Position numbers and translations under genes: made by a program. A stretch of DNA of 64,000 bases, from contig MU839129.1 of the NCBI GenBank assembly GCA_030685235.1, positions 248,001 through 312,000 on the forward strand, written 5' to 3'. The notes under the pieces were generated by a model, which was given only the letters and a program-made list of their open reading frames with translations, ran no database searches and had not been told where the DNA came from. Below are positions 23,358 through 35,581 of the stretch, piece after piece (position 1 is the stretch's first letter; each line of letters begins with the position of its first letter). The DNA is from Copromyces sp. CBS 386.78 (taxonomy: Eukaryota; Ascomycota; Sordariomycetes; Sordariales; Sordariaceae).

Positions 23358-25017
23358 ATCGGTTGCGTCCCCGCACGGTTATGAAGTAATGGTCTTTTCC
23401 TAGATATGAAAAATGGGCAATGATTCATGGGATTGAACTCGAGCATGTTGGATCTCGGGCAGTCCTGCTTATAGTAAAATAATATCCGAACTCAAATAGA
23501 TACCGAGTTCACCTCCATCTTTATTCCTGATTGCATTTCGTGATATGATTGTGTCTGTACCTAAACTGCATCGTCTGGATGACTGATCAATGCAGTTGAC
23601 GGCAATCTTGTTCTATGAGCCACAGCTAGTTGCTCCCGGGCCTCCCGGCGACGGTTTATCAGCACTGAAGTGCTCTAGAAACAACAGCTTTCGGTGAGGG
23701 CGAGTTTCAAACGCGTATGCCAAGGAGTAGACACAATACCTTGCTAACTAGATGGCTTTTCTTGTTCGGACCTACTACCTTCAATGGATTGACCAAACTC
23801 TAGAACTTTCAGTGGCCTGAGAACACGATGTTCCGAAACAATCGATGATTGGCAGTTCCCATCAGTGGCATAACGATATGACAGCATGAGGCAAAGTTGA
23901 AGGGAAAAAGGGGTGGGTTGTATTCACTGTCACCGGTACCGTCGTATCGACGTGAGTGTGGTCCGACAACGCCTTATCAGGCAATGCGATCAACGGCCCA
24001 TCTTGCTCGCTGCTTTGCCGCCCGCTGCCGCCCGGTTGTCAGAGATCAAGGATCCCCTGGTCAAGATGTCATGATACGGAAGGCATGATATGCTTTTGGG
24101 ATCGTCAAGGTACCTGATCGTTCGTCACGGTATTTGCATTCAAACAGAGGCAAACTTGAGGACCTTGATGGTCTTGGCCCACACTGACGATACCGATGAC
24201 CTTGATGGCCGAGCGAAGTCCTGATGTTGGGGGCATGGATGATGGCGAAGGGCGAAAAACAAAGGCGAAAAGCGATGATAAGATGAAGAGTGAGGACCAC
24301 GAGAGGCGAGAGCAAGGGAAATTGTGTTGGCGAGCTGCTCGATACGACTGGGAACTAAACACTGATGGATATCACTACCCCCAACAGCAGCATTTTGCCG
24401 TTTTACCTGAGATGTTGGGATTCTACTACGAGGCTAGGATGCTTTACAGGTAGGTTGGCATTGTGCAGATGTTGCTGAGAGTGGAAGGAAGGGCGGGAGT
24501 GCATCGAGATGGCTCTGGGTGAGTAGGCTGCTTGTTGGTTGTCGGTGATGGCTGAAAGGGATAGTTTAGTCTAGTCTGTGATTGGAAGTGTAAGTAGGAA
24601 ATTTACGAGGGAAGACAGGACGGACGCTGTTATTGCGAATATGCCCATCAATATTCATTTGCCCTACTCTTTCTTTCTATGGAACTGGTACCAGAGGTGT
24701 AAGACAGACGCATGTTGAGCCAGGGGCATGTTACTGAGAAAACGAGTCGCTTAGGGTTCAATGTTTTGTTTTTTGTTTTCCCGCTGCCTATCTCTTCTAT
24801 CTTATGTAAGTATGATGTTAAGCGATCCATTGTTTGTACACCACCCATGCATTTCCGAACATTCTATACCCTACCATCTGAACCGAACCCATATGACAAT
24901 AAAACAAGTCCGACCGACAACCTCCTTTTTACCGCCAGTGACCATCAGTAAGTAACCACCGGCAGCAACCATCAACAACATGCACCATACATACACCATA
25001 CCATTCCTTCTTACAAA
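23358..25017. other. Spacer between convergent genes
   Basis: Contains the 3' regions of gpd-1 and the SR-rich gene. No convincing ORF, RNA gene or repeat is seen. Confidence 0.5.
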
Positions 25018-27031
25018 CTAAAAAGCAGCACCCCCCAACCCCTCCCCCGCCAAATTCTTCAAGCTCCGCTCACTCAAATCACTCTTCAGCTCAAAAGCCT
25101 TACTCTCCCTCTCCATCTTGCTCCACATCCTCAAGCTCCTCCTCAGCTTCTCCTTCTTAGCATTCAATTCCTCGCGAATCCTCTCCTCATCCTCCATCAG
25201 CTTGCGATGGTGCGGATCCAGATCCTTGGTCACGCCCGTCAACATGGCCGAGCCAGTGGCCGGGTCCAACTTGCCGACTCCCGGAATCAGCGGGGGCATG
25301 CTAGACATGAGCGATTGCGCTAGAGTCAAAGACTGCTGATGGCCGCGCGGGCCATGTCCATGATGAGAGTGGGCGTGGGCGGCCGGGCCGGTGGGTGGGT
25401 TGAAGGGCTTGGCAGAGCTGCTGAGGGAAGGGGAAGGAGAGGAGGTAGAGGCAACGGGTGCGGAGGCGGATGATGCGGCGGCTATGGATCCCCGAGGGCC
25501 GGTGGGGATGTTGTTGGCGTTGCTGGGGCCGGTGGGCGGGCCGCCTGAGGAGGGCGAGACCGAGACCGCGGGGCCGTTGGTGTTGCTGTTGTTAACGGAA
25601 TTGTGACGGGAGATGCCTGACCAACTGTTTCCGCCACGTCCACCGCGGGATGCGAAGCCACTGCCTCGAGGGGGAGGCACGTAGCCACGGGGCCCTGAGG
25701 GTGGTACGGGAGGACTGGAGGTGTCGGGCCGGGACGGACCGCTGGGGGTTTGAGGGGGGTGACGAGTGGCAGGGCTGGCCGAGGGCCCCGAGGGCGGTGC
25801 CAAGGTCCTGGTTGCTGCAGGACCAGTGGGTGGTGCCCTCAAAGCCGCTGGGCCTCTAGGGGGCGACTTAACGGGAGTGGGAGTGGGAGCTGGCTCCGGT
25901 GCCAGTGCCGGTTGCCGTTGCTTGGGCGTCTCACGCACAGGGATCGGAGTGGGCGGGGCGGGTTGTGGAGGGGATCGCGGTGCAGGTGTAGACGCCTCTG
26001 TCTGTGCCTGTACCGACGGCGGTGCCTGTGCCGGTGCCGGTGCTGGTGCCGGTGATTGAGGTCTGGATCGGTCATCTTTTCTCTGGCGAGAGCCCGGACG
26101 GGGCGAAGACTTGCCCGACGCAGAGCGAGACGCGATGGCAGATGAGTTGACTGAATCTCTGGCCGGCGGGGGTGAAACAGGGCGTCGAAAGGCCGGAGCC
26201 GGATAACGATCGTCCTGGTCGCGGACACGGCGTTCGGGGGATCGGAACCGAGGACGATAAGATCCTCCTCGCGGTCCGAGAGGAGGTGTCCTTCTCAGCG
26301 GTGAGCGATTCCGGCGAAGTCTGTCTCTGTTGTCAAATGGTGACCTAGATCTTCTCCGTATCTCGAAGTCCCGCCGAGCGGGTGGGGGTGACCGAGCCCT
26401 CTCAGGTCGCTCATCGCGACGGGGAGAGGCAAATCTGGGCGGAGGGCTTCTTCTGGGAGGGGGACTCCGTCTTGGTGGTGGTGAAGGGCTGCGAGGAGGA
26501 GGGCTGCGAGCGCGGCTTCTGCTACGATCTGGTCTTCTCCAAGTGTTCTCCGGTTCCCTGGACCTATCTCGCGGGCGTCTATACCGGTCACCTATTCCGC
26601 CTGGGCGGTCTCCCATGCGATCTCCTACACGATCGCCCAAACGGTCCGGCAGACGGTCTCCCATACGATCGCCGATACGGTCCCCCATGCGGTCACGAAT
26701 GCGGTCTCCTAGACGATCTCCAAGACGGTCTCCCAGCCGGTCGCCAACGCGATCTGCCAGGCGATCGCCTACACGATCTCCGATACGATCGACCAAACGG
26801 TCTCCCACCCGATCTCCTCCGCGTTCTCCTATACGATCCACCAACCTGTCACCACTACGCGAACGGCGGCGTGGGGATCTACTGGGAACATAACTGTCGC
26901 TGGCGCCGGGCGGAGTACGGCCTCGGTCTCTCGGGGGCAGGGGACTGCGAGCGGCCCGAGGAGACCGATCTCTGTTGTACGGTCGGTATGATTCGCCCGC
27001 TCCATACCTCCGAACTTCCCCATCTTCGTAT
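25018..27031 (-). CDS. Arg/Ser- and Pro-rich protein with GDR repeats; start codon unresolved
   Basis: A long open frame of about 670 codons ends at TAG 25018-25020. It opens just after a strong acceptor (branch ctaac, then cacag ending 27032) with YEDGEVRRYGAGESYRPYN. Next come some 20 tetrapeptides of the form GDR plus a hydrophobic residue, then RS/SPPP-rich sequence (RSRSRARSPPPRSPSPPPRR), long Pro/Ala/Ser spacers, and a conserved-looking C-terminus with a charged helix (DEERIREELNAKKEKLRRSL) ending in GGAAF. The composition resembles SR-type RNA-processing proteins and RGG/DR condensate formers, but no RRM is visible. No ATG lies in frame upstream of the GDR block, and none at all between 27045 and the neighbouring gene, so the first exon or a non-AUG start remains to be found. 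Confidence 0.65.
26590..26860 (-). repeat. Degenerate 12-bp coding repeat (GDR-hydrophobic)
   Basis: About twenty near-contiguous 12-bp units on the minus strand encode GDRL, GDRI, GDRV, GDRM and variants. Third positions vary while the GDR core is kept, which suggests selection on the peptide rather than only recent slippage. Confidence 0.75.
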
Positions 27032-27359
27032 CTGTGAGAGCCATCAGTTAGATCGCACTCCCTAGCTATAGACTGAGCTCCAAAATGCAGTCACACAGTG
27101 GGTCCGCTAGGCCCGTACGAGCTTGAGAATGAGAGAGAAAGGAAGTCAGGAAAGAAAAAGAAAAAAAAGTAGGAAAAAAGAAGGAAGAAAATAGCAATAA
27201 CCAAAATCCTCAAAATCAAGACACAGTGACGCTTTAAGACTGTCAGGCGGACTCGCCTTCTTGGGGTTCGGAGGTAGACAGACTGCTCCGACTGGAATGG
27301 CTTTTAGCAAATGACTTGAGGAACCTTGGAAGTGAAAACCTAGATGCGAAGTATGGGAT

Positions 27360-28074
27360 TCAAGGAATTATGGGGCGAGGTCCAGGTTGATAGTGAGAAT
27401 GGGTCTCGGGGGGCGTGGGATGCATCTGAGTCCCGTCGTAGGGGGGGAGTTGTCCTTCCAGCAAAGTATAGCCGCCGTGTCGCAATTCTGTGACCATGTC
27501 GACATATGTTTCGGGGCCCGAAAAAGTTTCCCGTCCCTCGGCTTCAGCGATAACTGGCAGGATAACCTCCTCAGGGGAGGATGTCCGCCTTCTTGGGGAG
27601 TATGACCTCGCGGGCGGTTCACTACTTGGAGACCTTTCTCCGTTTTCTGCCCCTGTCGTCGTCCGTGTCGTTGTCGTCCGTGTTGATGCTCATGACATCG
27701 GAACCCGAAGCCTGTGCAGCCTGGAGAGCTTTTGCAGCTTGTGCGGCCTTTGCAGCGTGGAGAAGGTAGGAATTGTGCTGGAAGAGGCTTCGATGGTACT
27801 GGAAACCCAAAGCTCCTTCGGGTGGATTGGCTCGCTGCTGTCGTTGCTGCTGCTGCTGCTGCTGCTGCTGCCCGACGTTCGACAACATCCCCTTGTGTGA
27901 GGGGAACGACCCAAGAGAGGTATCGTACTCGTTTCCGTGGTCAAGAGCCCCCAGCTCCTCCAACCAGTCCAGCACCTGCATCATGGTCAGGGATTGTAGG
28001 CGTCCAAGCGAAGCTGGACGATAGTCCACCATGGGAACCACAATCGCTGCTAGGTGCTCGTGTTCTGACAACAT
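27360..28074 (-). CDS. Hypothetical protein, apparent one-base frameshift near 27630
   Basis: Starts at ATG 28074 with MLSEHEHLAAIVVPMVDYRP, then a leucine-rich segment (LTMMQVLDWLEELGALDHG), a poly-Q run from a CTG-type repeat (27847-27871), an Ala-rich helix and an acidic-basic block ending GRKRRK. The current frame stops at once (VSK, then TAG). One frame over, the same DNA continues as SPSSEPPARSYSPRRR, then VILPVIAEAEGRETFSG, then YVDMVTELRHGGYTLLEG, and stops naturally at TGA 27360-27362. The second half has clear protein character, so a single extra base near aaagg/tctcc, or an unrecognised intron, must join the two. The joined product would be about 235 residues. No family is recognised. 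GRKRRK suggests nuclear location. Confidence 0.5.
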
Positions 28075-29718
28075 GGTGGAATACGCGAGAACGGTACGCG
28101 AACGGGTAGATGTGAATATCGAGATCGATAGCGGTTGTTCAGGACGATTTTGGAAAGGGTTTGCGAAGCTGGATATTTTCGATTTTGATGATGGCCGTGA
28201 TGGCGGATGTGTTGTTTGATGGATTCATTGGTTGTTGGGACGTTGAGCCGGGTCCCAGAGAGTTTTTGAAGGCAGACGGACAAGTGCCCCAAGCTGGCCT
28301 TTTTGCCATAAAGTCGAGGCTTGGCCGCATTGCATAGATGCGGCTCGATTTATTCGAAAAGAATATTCGATGTTCCGGTCGGTCCTAACGCCGACCTCGA
28401 TGTCCCGACACTGCCGGTGCAATCAATGCAATAGACACACGTGATGGGCAATGAAACTCCCATGGTCGGTTGTCTGTGATTTTTTCCACATCCTCCCTCC
28501 GTCCTCCGAATACCGCATGAGACCATGGCCATAATCTCATCACTTCCACCCCTTGATTCGATGAGTCCATGCTGCAGGTATGTCGCCCCCGTCGGTTCCC
28601 CTTCATGTTTTTATTCCATTCAAGTCTCGATCTGCAATTGTCCAAGGCTCGGTGTAAATTTGTGTGGAATTTCTCACTTGAGAAACATGTGAGTAAAACG
28701 AAAAGCTCGCACTGCCTTTCCACCACCACTAACAATCACCAAAAGCACCAAGGTGAAAAAAAAAAGAAGAAAAAAAGAACTGACCTTCTACTCCTTTCCA
28801 TAGCCACAGCGTCAGAGAGCGGTGGCCCTCCCCCTCCCCCGGATAAATGAGGCGAGTGGTTATGGTGGTTGTTTCTCGCAGAAGTATGCCGTGCCGCCGG
28901 CCCGCGATGGTGGTGATGCTTGAAGGGGTAATCTGGTCGCATAAGGGGTGGGGTGGTGATCTTGCGCGAAGATCGGCGACAGGAATAAAAGGAAAGTAGG
29001 TGGGATCGGTTTGCGTGTCGGTCGTCACGACTTTGTTTGTTTATGCGGATGAATGTTGATGCAGGTGTGTTTGATGTGTTGTTCCGGTGAAAGTGGAAAT
29101 GTGAAGTTGAGTGAGGCTGCAAGGCGAAAACGGAATCGAATCGTGACCGCGATTCGTCAAGGTGCAGTGAACCCGTCCACTGTCGTCCGCTGCAAAGGAG
29201 AGTGCCTGGTTAAAGCATTGCCTGCCGGGAGCTGAGAGCGACTTCACCAGTGGATGGGTGTCGCAAAAGTGGGTGGTCAAAGCGCATTCCAGACGCGGCC
29301 TGGCCGGACAAACGCGTCCGAGATGGCATTTCCCAGGGTTAGGGCTCGCTCTAAGGGTCAACTACACGGGAGGTGTCAACTGGTCAACGTTTTGTAAATG
29401 ATGCCAGATTTCCATGGGTTCAAATACCATCTCCTTCACTATTATAACGCAGATGATGGTTATCTGACCGACTTCTATCGCAGAACGTAAAGCAAACCCT
29501 AACCAACACCCGAGATTCACCAACCCCAGAACGCCAAATGGCCGACCTTGGCACCACCAAAAGTGTCCTGATCGCAAGGCTCTAGATAGATCAATGTATA
29601 TCAAGTATTGGACCCTAAGCTATCGCCGCAATAGCTCATCTTAAACTCCTATCAGCAAGCGGGCAGTGTCTAGTCCAAGGGACCAATGGAAGACCTGTCC
29701 TCTCCATCTGCCAGACTT
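28075..29718. other. Spacer upstream of the frameshifted gene and downstream of hda-1
   Basis: No gene seen. Reverse-strand frames near 28736-29122 are His/Ser-rich and not convincing. An A-rich stretch (about 28757-28775) is present. Confidence 0.45.
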
Positions 29719-32147
29719 TCACGCATCGTCCACCATCTCATCACCCAACTTCTCATCATCCGGCCGCATCCTAGCAACCATCCAGTCCTGCACATCCTTG
29801 AAGTGCTCGTTCATCATACGGCCCAATCCGCTCACATCGCTGCGAATGACCGAACCGAACCGACGCTTCATAACCTTCCGACTCAAGTCGGCATCCGCCC
29901 AGCATGCATGGTCTGCCGACACGTAGACCCGCGAGTTATCCTTGTACCATGACGAAAGATCCGTGTCGACATCCGATTTGACCGGACGGAGGTTGCCGTT
30001 GACAAAGTTGACCACTCCGTTGATTCGCGACTTCACGTCTGTAGTGTTTGGAGAGCTAGGGTCAGTAATCGTGGCCTCGAGGGAAGAGAGGGGACGTGGT
30101 GGGGAAAGTGACATACCTCTGTTAATGAGAAGAAGCTTGACACCGAGGTAAGCATTGCCAACACCCATGAGGAAGATGTCATCCACATCGTAGAGTTGGA
30201 GGTAGTTATCCCAGATGTAGCACATGAGCTCTTGAATCTGTGCTTGTTGCGTACGCTCGTCCACCATGGGAGCAAATGACTCCGTGTCCTAAATACTAGA
30301 GTCAGCGTGATATTTCTTTCAATCTTGTTGGCTATACTTTTCCTACCTCTGGGTGTGTGATGTATTGAGGGATATTGATATCGAAAACGCCAATTTTCCT
30401 GTCGATCGCCCACTTGATGTATTGGGGGATACTATCCGTAATCCAAGAGTCGTGCGGCTGGAGGCTATTGTCCAACGGATCCGGCTGGGCGTGTAGTTCT
30501 GGTCTGTAGAAACACACAATTAGCTTGATTGAGCACAGCGGACGCAGTGGATACTTACGGATCATGGATGACAACAAGAAGCTTGCGAGCTTCACTTGCG
30601 TTCCTCGTAACCAGCACCTGGTTCTCAAACGACTTGAAAAGCACATCGCGCTGGATATACAGCGGGAACATGCCAAACTTCTCCGAGAGGTTGAAGCGCT
30701 GAGCCGAGCGGACAACATCATGCAACCTCTGGCCACCTTGGCTCTGCATCTCCTGAACGTCTACGATGCCTGGTCGCATGCATTCCCAGTACGGTGCTTG
30801 GTACGCCTGCACCTTGGCCAGAACCCGAGCAGCCTCCTTGTTGATCTTCGGGAGATCCATCTTTGGGGGCGGTTCGCCCATGAGCGTACGGGCTACGGCC
30901 AAAGCTGACTTGGAGATGGCTTCAAGGTTGTAGCCGCCTTCTAGGCAGACCGCCACCTTTCCGTTGGCCAAGGACATGAGCATGTGTGTCATGTGGGCGT
31001 AGCAAGTTGGCGATACAAAGCAAGCCCCCAGCTCATCGCCATCCGCAGCGTCGAACCCGGCCGAGATGATGACCAGGTCGGGACCGAACTCGTGGGCAAT
31101 CGGCATGACAATCTTCTGGAAAGCTGCCATGTACTCGCCGTCACCCATCCCTTGGTCATGCCAGCCGATGTTAACGTTCTTTCCCAAGCCCGCTCCCGCT
31201 CCACAGTTCTCGATACTGCCATCTGGCGTCATCGGGTTGTCCGGTTTTCCAGGGTAGAACGAGCCGTTCATGTAGACGTGTAGCGAGATGTAAAGAATAT
31301 TCGGGTCGTCGTAGAACATGTTTTGGATGCCGTTGCCGTGGTGAACATCCCAATCCAAAATCAGTACCTTGCGGCAAATCTCGGGGTATTCGGTCTGGCA
31401 GATCTTGGCTGCTATTGGGACGTTGTTGAAGAGACAGAAACCCATGGGCGCGTCGAACTCGGCGTGATGACCTGGTGGACGGATAACCGCAAAAGCGTTC
31501 TTGACGTTACCGACAACCACGCTCTTGCAGGTCTCAATAGCACCTCCAGCCGAGATCAAGGATGCCTCAAACGTCATACTACCGACGTAAAGGGAGTCTC
31601 TACCTTGGTCCATGACTGTGGAGAGGCGCCGGAGCTCCGATGTCGGTTTTCGTGACAGATCCTCCACCCATCGGAAGTGCTCAGGGTGGTGGACAAGGCA
31701 AATCTCCTCTTTGGTCGCGTGTCGGGCCGGAATACGCCACATGTACCTCCTCGGGTCGGTGCGGATGACCTTCTTCAGGTCCTCATCACTGCCGGTAAAC
31801 ACGAGACCTTCCCTCTTGAAAATCCTCATGATGTGCTCGATACGCGACGGGTCTTCAGGGTGGTGTGGATTCGGGCCAAAGTCGGCATTGGCGTGGAGCT
31901 TCATGCGATCATCGTAACAGCATCCTGTCGGAAGGAGGCCTCGTCGCTTTAGGCGAGCCGGATAGATAAACGGGTCTTTCTCGTCGGCCAACTTTTCCTC
32001 CTTCTCGTCTTTGATAGCGCCGGCGTGGCCATGACCATTCGGCTCTGGTTCTGTCTTGGTGAAGCCATTACTTGTTGCCGGCACGCCAGATGTGGCAGAA
32101 TGGTCATTCTGGCCGTCCATCACGACATCATTGTCGTGATCGACCAT
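29719..32147 (-). CDS. hda-1: Class II histone deacetylase (Hda1 type) with Arb2 domain
   Basis: Zinc-dependent histone deacetylase acting in the nucleus, where Hda1-type enzymes drive gene silencing. Four exons (32147-30559, 30503-30347, 30288-30117, 30038-29719) give 745 residues. After an acidic, disordered N-terminus, the catalytic domain (about residues 65-400) carries RPPGHHAEFDAPMGFC, the metal site DWDVHHGNG, AGFDAADGDELGAC and the closing LEGGYNL. The C-terminal third matches the Arb2-like domain typical of fungal Hda1 and Clr3 (VDDIFLMGVGNAYLGVKLL and following). In N. crassa, HDA-1 works with HP1, CDP-2 and CHAP in the HCHC silencing complex. The third intron is 78 nt and stop-free, so its retention would insert 26 residues into the Arb2 domain. 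Confidence 0.93.
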
Positions 32148-34450
32148 CTTGAGATAGTCCGTCCTGACGGACGACTATGTGAAGGGTAAAAGGTATTTAA
32201 TGCCGGTGTCAACTCTTGAAACCTGCGTTGCCGTGTTAGTATAGTGCAGGGTGAATCTGGACAAGCAAATAGAACGGCGGCATGTTAGGAGGTTTACTGG
32301 AAGCTGACAACAAAGCCCATTTCGAACAAGGGTGATGGGCTGCTTGAGAGATAGAGACACAGGTTGCTGAGATAGAAACGACAAACAAAGGACAGGGCTA
32401 GGGGTAACGTGGGTGTCATTGGGAAGCAAAGCCCTTGAAGGGCTGAACAATAGACATCAGAGCTTCTCCAAGCGTGAATGGCAAGCATCCGCGTCCAAAC
32501 TCAGACGGAAAGTCAGAGTGGATATGGGAGGTGAGAGTGTGTAAGAGACTATCGTCAAGGGGTGTTGAGGATGAGTGAAGCAGCAGGTATCCAACACAGT
32601 GATCGCTCAGACTTTCTGTCATGTGAAGCATATCATCCTGCATCCTCATTCCAAGAGGAAGATATCAGGAGTGAAAGCAAGTGAGAGGACGGTTGCGGGT
32701 GTATATATGGATGATGGTGTCGACCACCGGGCATCTCAGGAGTGAGCGAAGAGGGCAAGCGATTCGGGCCCGAGCCGGACAATTTGCGCCGCGAACCCCT
32801 TCCGCGTCTCTCAACCACGAACCCAAAAGATCGAGAATGACATAAGACCATCTTGGCTCAAGGGTGAAGCTTTCGGATAGCTCTTCTCGTAGCTGGCTCC
32901 TGCGCATCCTCAAGACGCGCCGCCGTGGCCAAGGGGGAAAAAGGGCAGCACCAAACCGGCGGCTAAGATGGAGGATGGAACGATGGGTGAGTATGGCTTA
33001 CCTAGCTTATGGAAGAATTGCCGGTGCATGCCTTTTTGAAAAGGAATGAAAGCCAGGAAGCAAGTGAGTGTGTGATCAAATCCAAGTGAGGTGTGCGCCA
33101 GAAGTGTGCCGAAAAGAGAGGGGTGGAATAAAGCTGAAGGAGGGGAGGTATTCAAGCCCAGTGCTGCTTGTGAGCCGTTTGGGGAGACGGATCGGGATGT
33201 GTTTGGTGTTTGGTTGTGATTGTGGTGTTGAAGTCTAGAATTGAGACCGACGGGGCGCTGAATGGGGAATTGCCCGGCGCTGGCAGTCCCGGGCCAGGGC
33301 ACTGCATGCCAGCTAGCCCAGGGCAGGCACGCAAGGGGACCCAACTGCCCTGGTCGGAGCCTTCCCGCTCTTTCCCCCACTGTTTTGGGGGGAACAGGGC
33401 CCCTGTAGCGAACTTGCCCAAAACAAAAGTTGTAAGGGAACTTTAAGTTGTCAGACCTTCTCATCTGGTATCGATGAACCTGAGTCATGAAAATTATGGC
33501 CATTTGCCTTTGATGTGGACGATTATGTTAATCGATAGTTGTTCATTAACCCATTGTCAGCGTTTGCCTTTCGCTCTGAGAACAGCCTTCTAGGCATCGG
33601 CTTCCAATCTTCTTCATCCCTTGTGTTTAACGGCAACAAGAGTCTCGCCGACTCTCACGCATTTGCCTCGCCTTTACCATGTTACAGACACGACTAATGG
33701 TTAGGATATCTAGCAGTTGTTGTCATCTTGTAGATGAAGACAGCCCATGAAACCTACACAAAACTTTCTCTTCACGCCTACAATATGTGTGAGTATTATT
33801 ACAATGTGACTGTATTCAAGGTAGAGTCCAACATGGTAACCTCTGTCATCATCAGTCTTCCCCAATGATTCCCTGCTGCCTCTTCTACACAAGCCCTCTC
33901 CTGACGCGAGGAGATATCGATGCCACTGAGGAGAACCGTTGTAGATATCCCCGAGGTATACAGGTCCAGCTTTTTAACCCTCAGACTCCGATTCTGAACA
34001 CTAGATTGTTGGGAGGTGTCGAGAAAGTGCGTGCTCTTTCCTCCTTCCCTGATCAATTCCATCAACAAGATCGATATCAGAACCAGAAGGGGCCCACCAG
34101 CCAATGGCTTCATGTGATGGCTCTGAAGCCAGCTCTCTATGATCCGAGTGCTCATCCACCAACCGATCACAATCCTCGCGCTCCCCTACCAACAGGGGGA
34201 AAGCTCCGCCATCTTTCACAATCCCCACGAACAATGTTGTACAATGCAAATCGATTTCCTTTCTTTTTCCCGAACCAGACCAAACCAGCCAGCCAGTAAA
34301 AGTACAAAAAACTCCTTCATTACCCCTAAAACCTAAGGCGAGTGCGTGATTTGATGTGTGTCGCAAGCAAACATGATGAAATAGTGTTGTGAAAGGCGCT
34401 CTCTCTCTTTCTTTCTCTGTCTCTCTCTCGCTCTCCTTCCTTCCTCTCCT
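32148..34450. other. Spacer and probable long leader of hda-1
   Basis: About 2.3 kb with no convincing gene. Open frames on the minus strand (near 32910-33503) are low in protein character. A (CT)n-rich tract at 34396-34450 on the plus strand marks the 3' side of brx1. Confidence 0.45.
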
Positions 34451-35581
34451 CTAAGCAAAGAGCTCCCGGGTATCCAAGAGATCCTTCTCCGCCTTCGCCT
34501 GCGCCGTGAGGGTCTCGAGCTTGCCGAGTCTCTCCTTGACCTGCTCCGTCCTGGCGTTGTGCCTGCCGGCCTTGGCCTTGCGCAACTCCGAGCGCACGTG
34601 GTTGGGCGAGATGAAGCGCTTGTTCTCGTAGATGATGGGGCCGCCGAACGCGCCCTCCTGTATGACGATGGGCGTTAGGACGAACCGGGGTCCGATCTCG
34701 ACGAGGCTGACGTCTGTGTCCTTGAACAGCTCCGCGTTGGGGGCGCCCTTCTTCTTTTTCGATGATGACTTGTCCTCAGGAATGTCGTTTCCTTCGCTGT
34801 CCTTCTCGCCCTTGGCCTTCTCCACTTCGCGGATCTCGTAGTTGCGCACCCAGATCTTTCCGTCGGCGATGCTGAAGCTCATGACGTGGTCGATAAACGG
34901 TTTTGACTTGCGCGCGCCCTGGGGAACGCCGAACATTTGCAGGAACACCTCCTTGATGACGCGGTAGTGCGGCTCTTGCTCGAAGGCGCCGTCGAAGGAG
35001 AGGAGTGGCCTGGAGCCCTTGAGGCAGTTACCTGTGAAGTGGAGCTCTTCCATGGTGTGCACTTCGGTTGTGTTAGCAATGAAAAATCATCCTTGTTGTC
35101 GTATGTGGGAATCCGGGCAGTGCTCACAGTTTTGGGCATGGAACTTGACGGTAGGGCCGTTGGGGACCTTGCTGAACCACATGTATAGATCCTTGCCCTT
35201 GCGCGCCTCGAAGAACATGACGTTGTTGCAATTGTAAAGCTCGGCGAGCTCGTTCAGTTGGTAAAGCTTGGACTTGGAATCGAACTTGACGTCTTTGCGG
35301 CCGTGGGGGAGCATCGCTGCGAGATCGTTGAGGAGATGTCTGTGTCTGTAACGGGGGCGCAAAAGCAGTTAGCATCTTGCAATTGACCCTTTTTTCTCTT
35401 CCATCTCCCAGGTATGTAGGGTCCATATGTACCTGTAGGTAACGCCTCTGGACGAGAGAATCAGAACTCTCTGCTTGTTCTTGCGGAAGCCGCCATTGGT
35501 GGTGGCGGTGTTGTTGTTGTTCTCCTCTGTGTCCTCAACCTTCTTGGCGCTCTTGGAGAGCGACTTGTAAACGGCGGCCAT
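34451..35581 (-). CDS. brx1: Ribosome biogenesis protein Brx1 (BRIX domain)
   Basis: Nucleolar factor for 60S subunit assembly. Three exons (35581-35433, 35345-35128, 35061-34451) give 325 residues. Exon 1 encodes a basic N-terminus and KQRVLILSSRGVTYR, the first strand of the Brix fold. Exon 2 carries HLLNDLAAMLPHGRKD and NVMFFEARKGKDLYMWFS. Exon 3 begins LHTMEELHFTGNCLKGSRPL and includes KSKPFIDHVMSFSI and DVSLVEIGPRFVLTPIVI, all hallmarks of Brx1. An acidic/lysine-rich insertion (about residues 215-240, ending SSSKKKKG) is longer than I recall for yeast. The 66-nt second intron has a clean gctaac branch site. Confidence 0.92.

Noticed and set aside
32910..33503. 197-codon minus-strand frame upstream of hda-1
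   Set aside because: No recognisable features; lies in the expected hda-1 leader or promoter.
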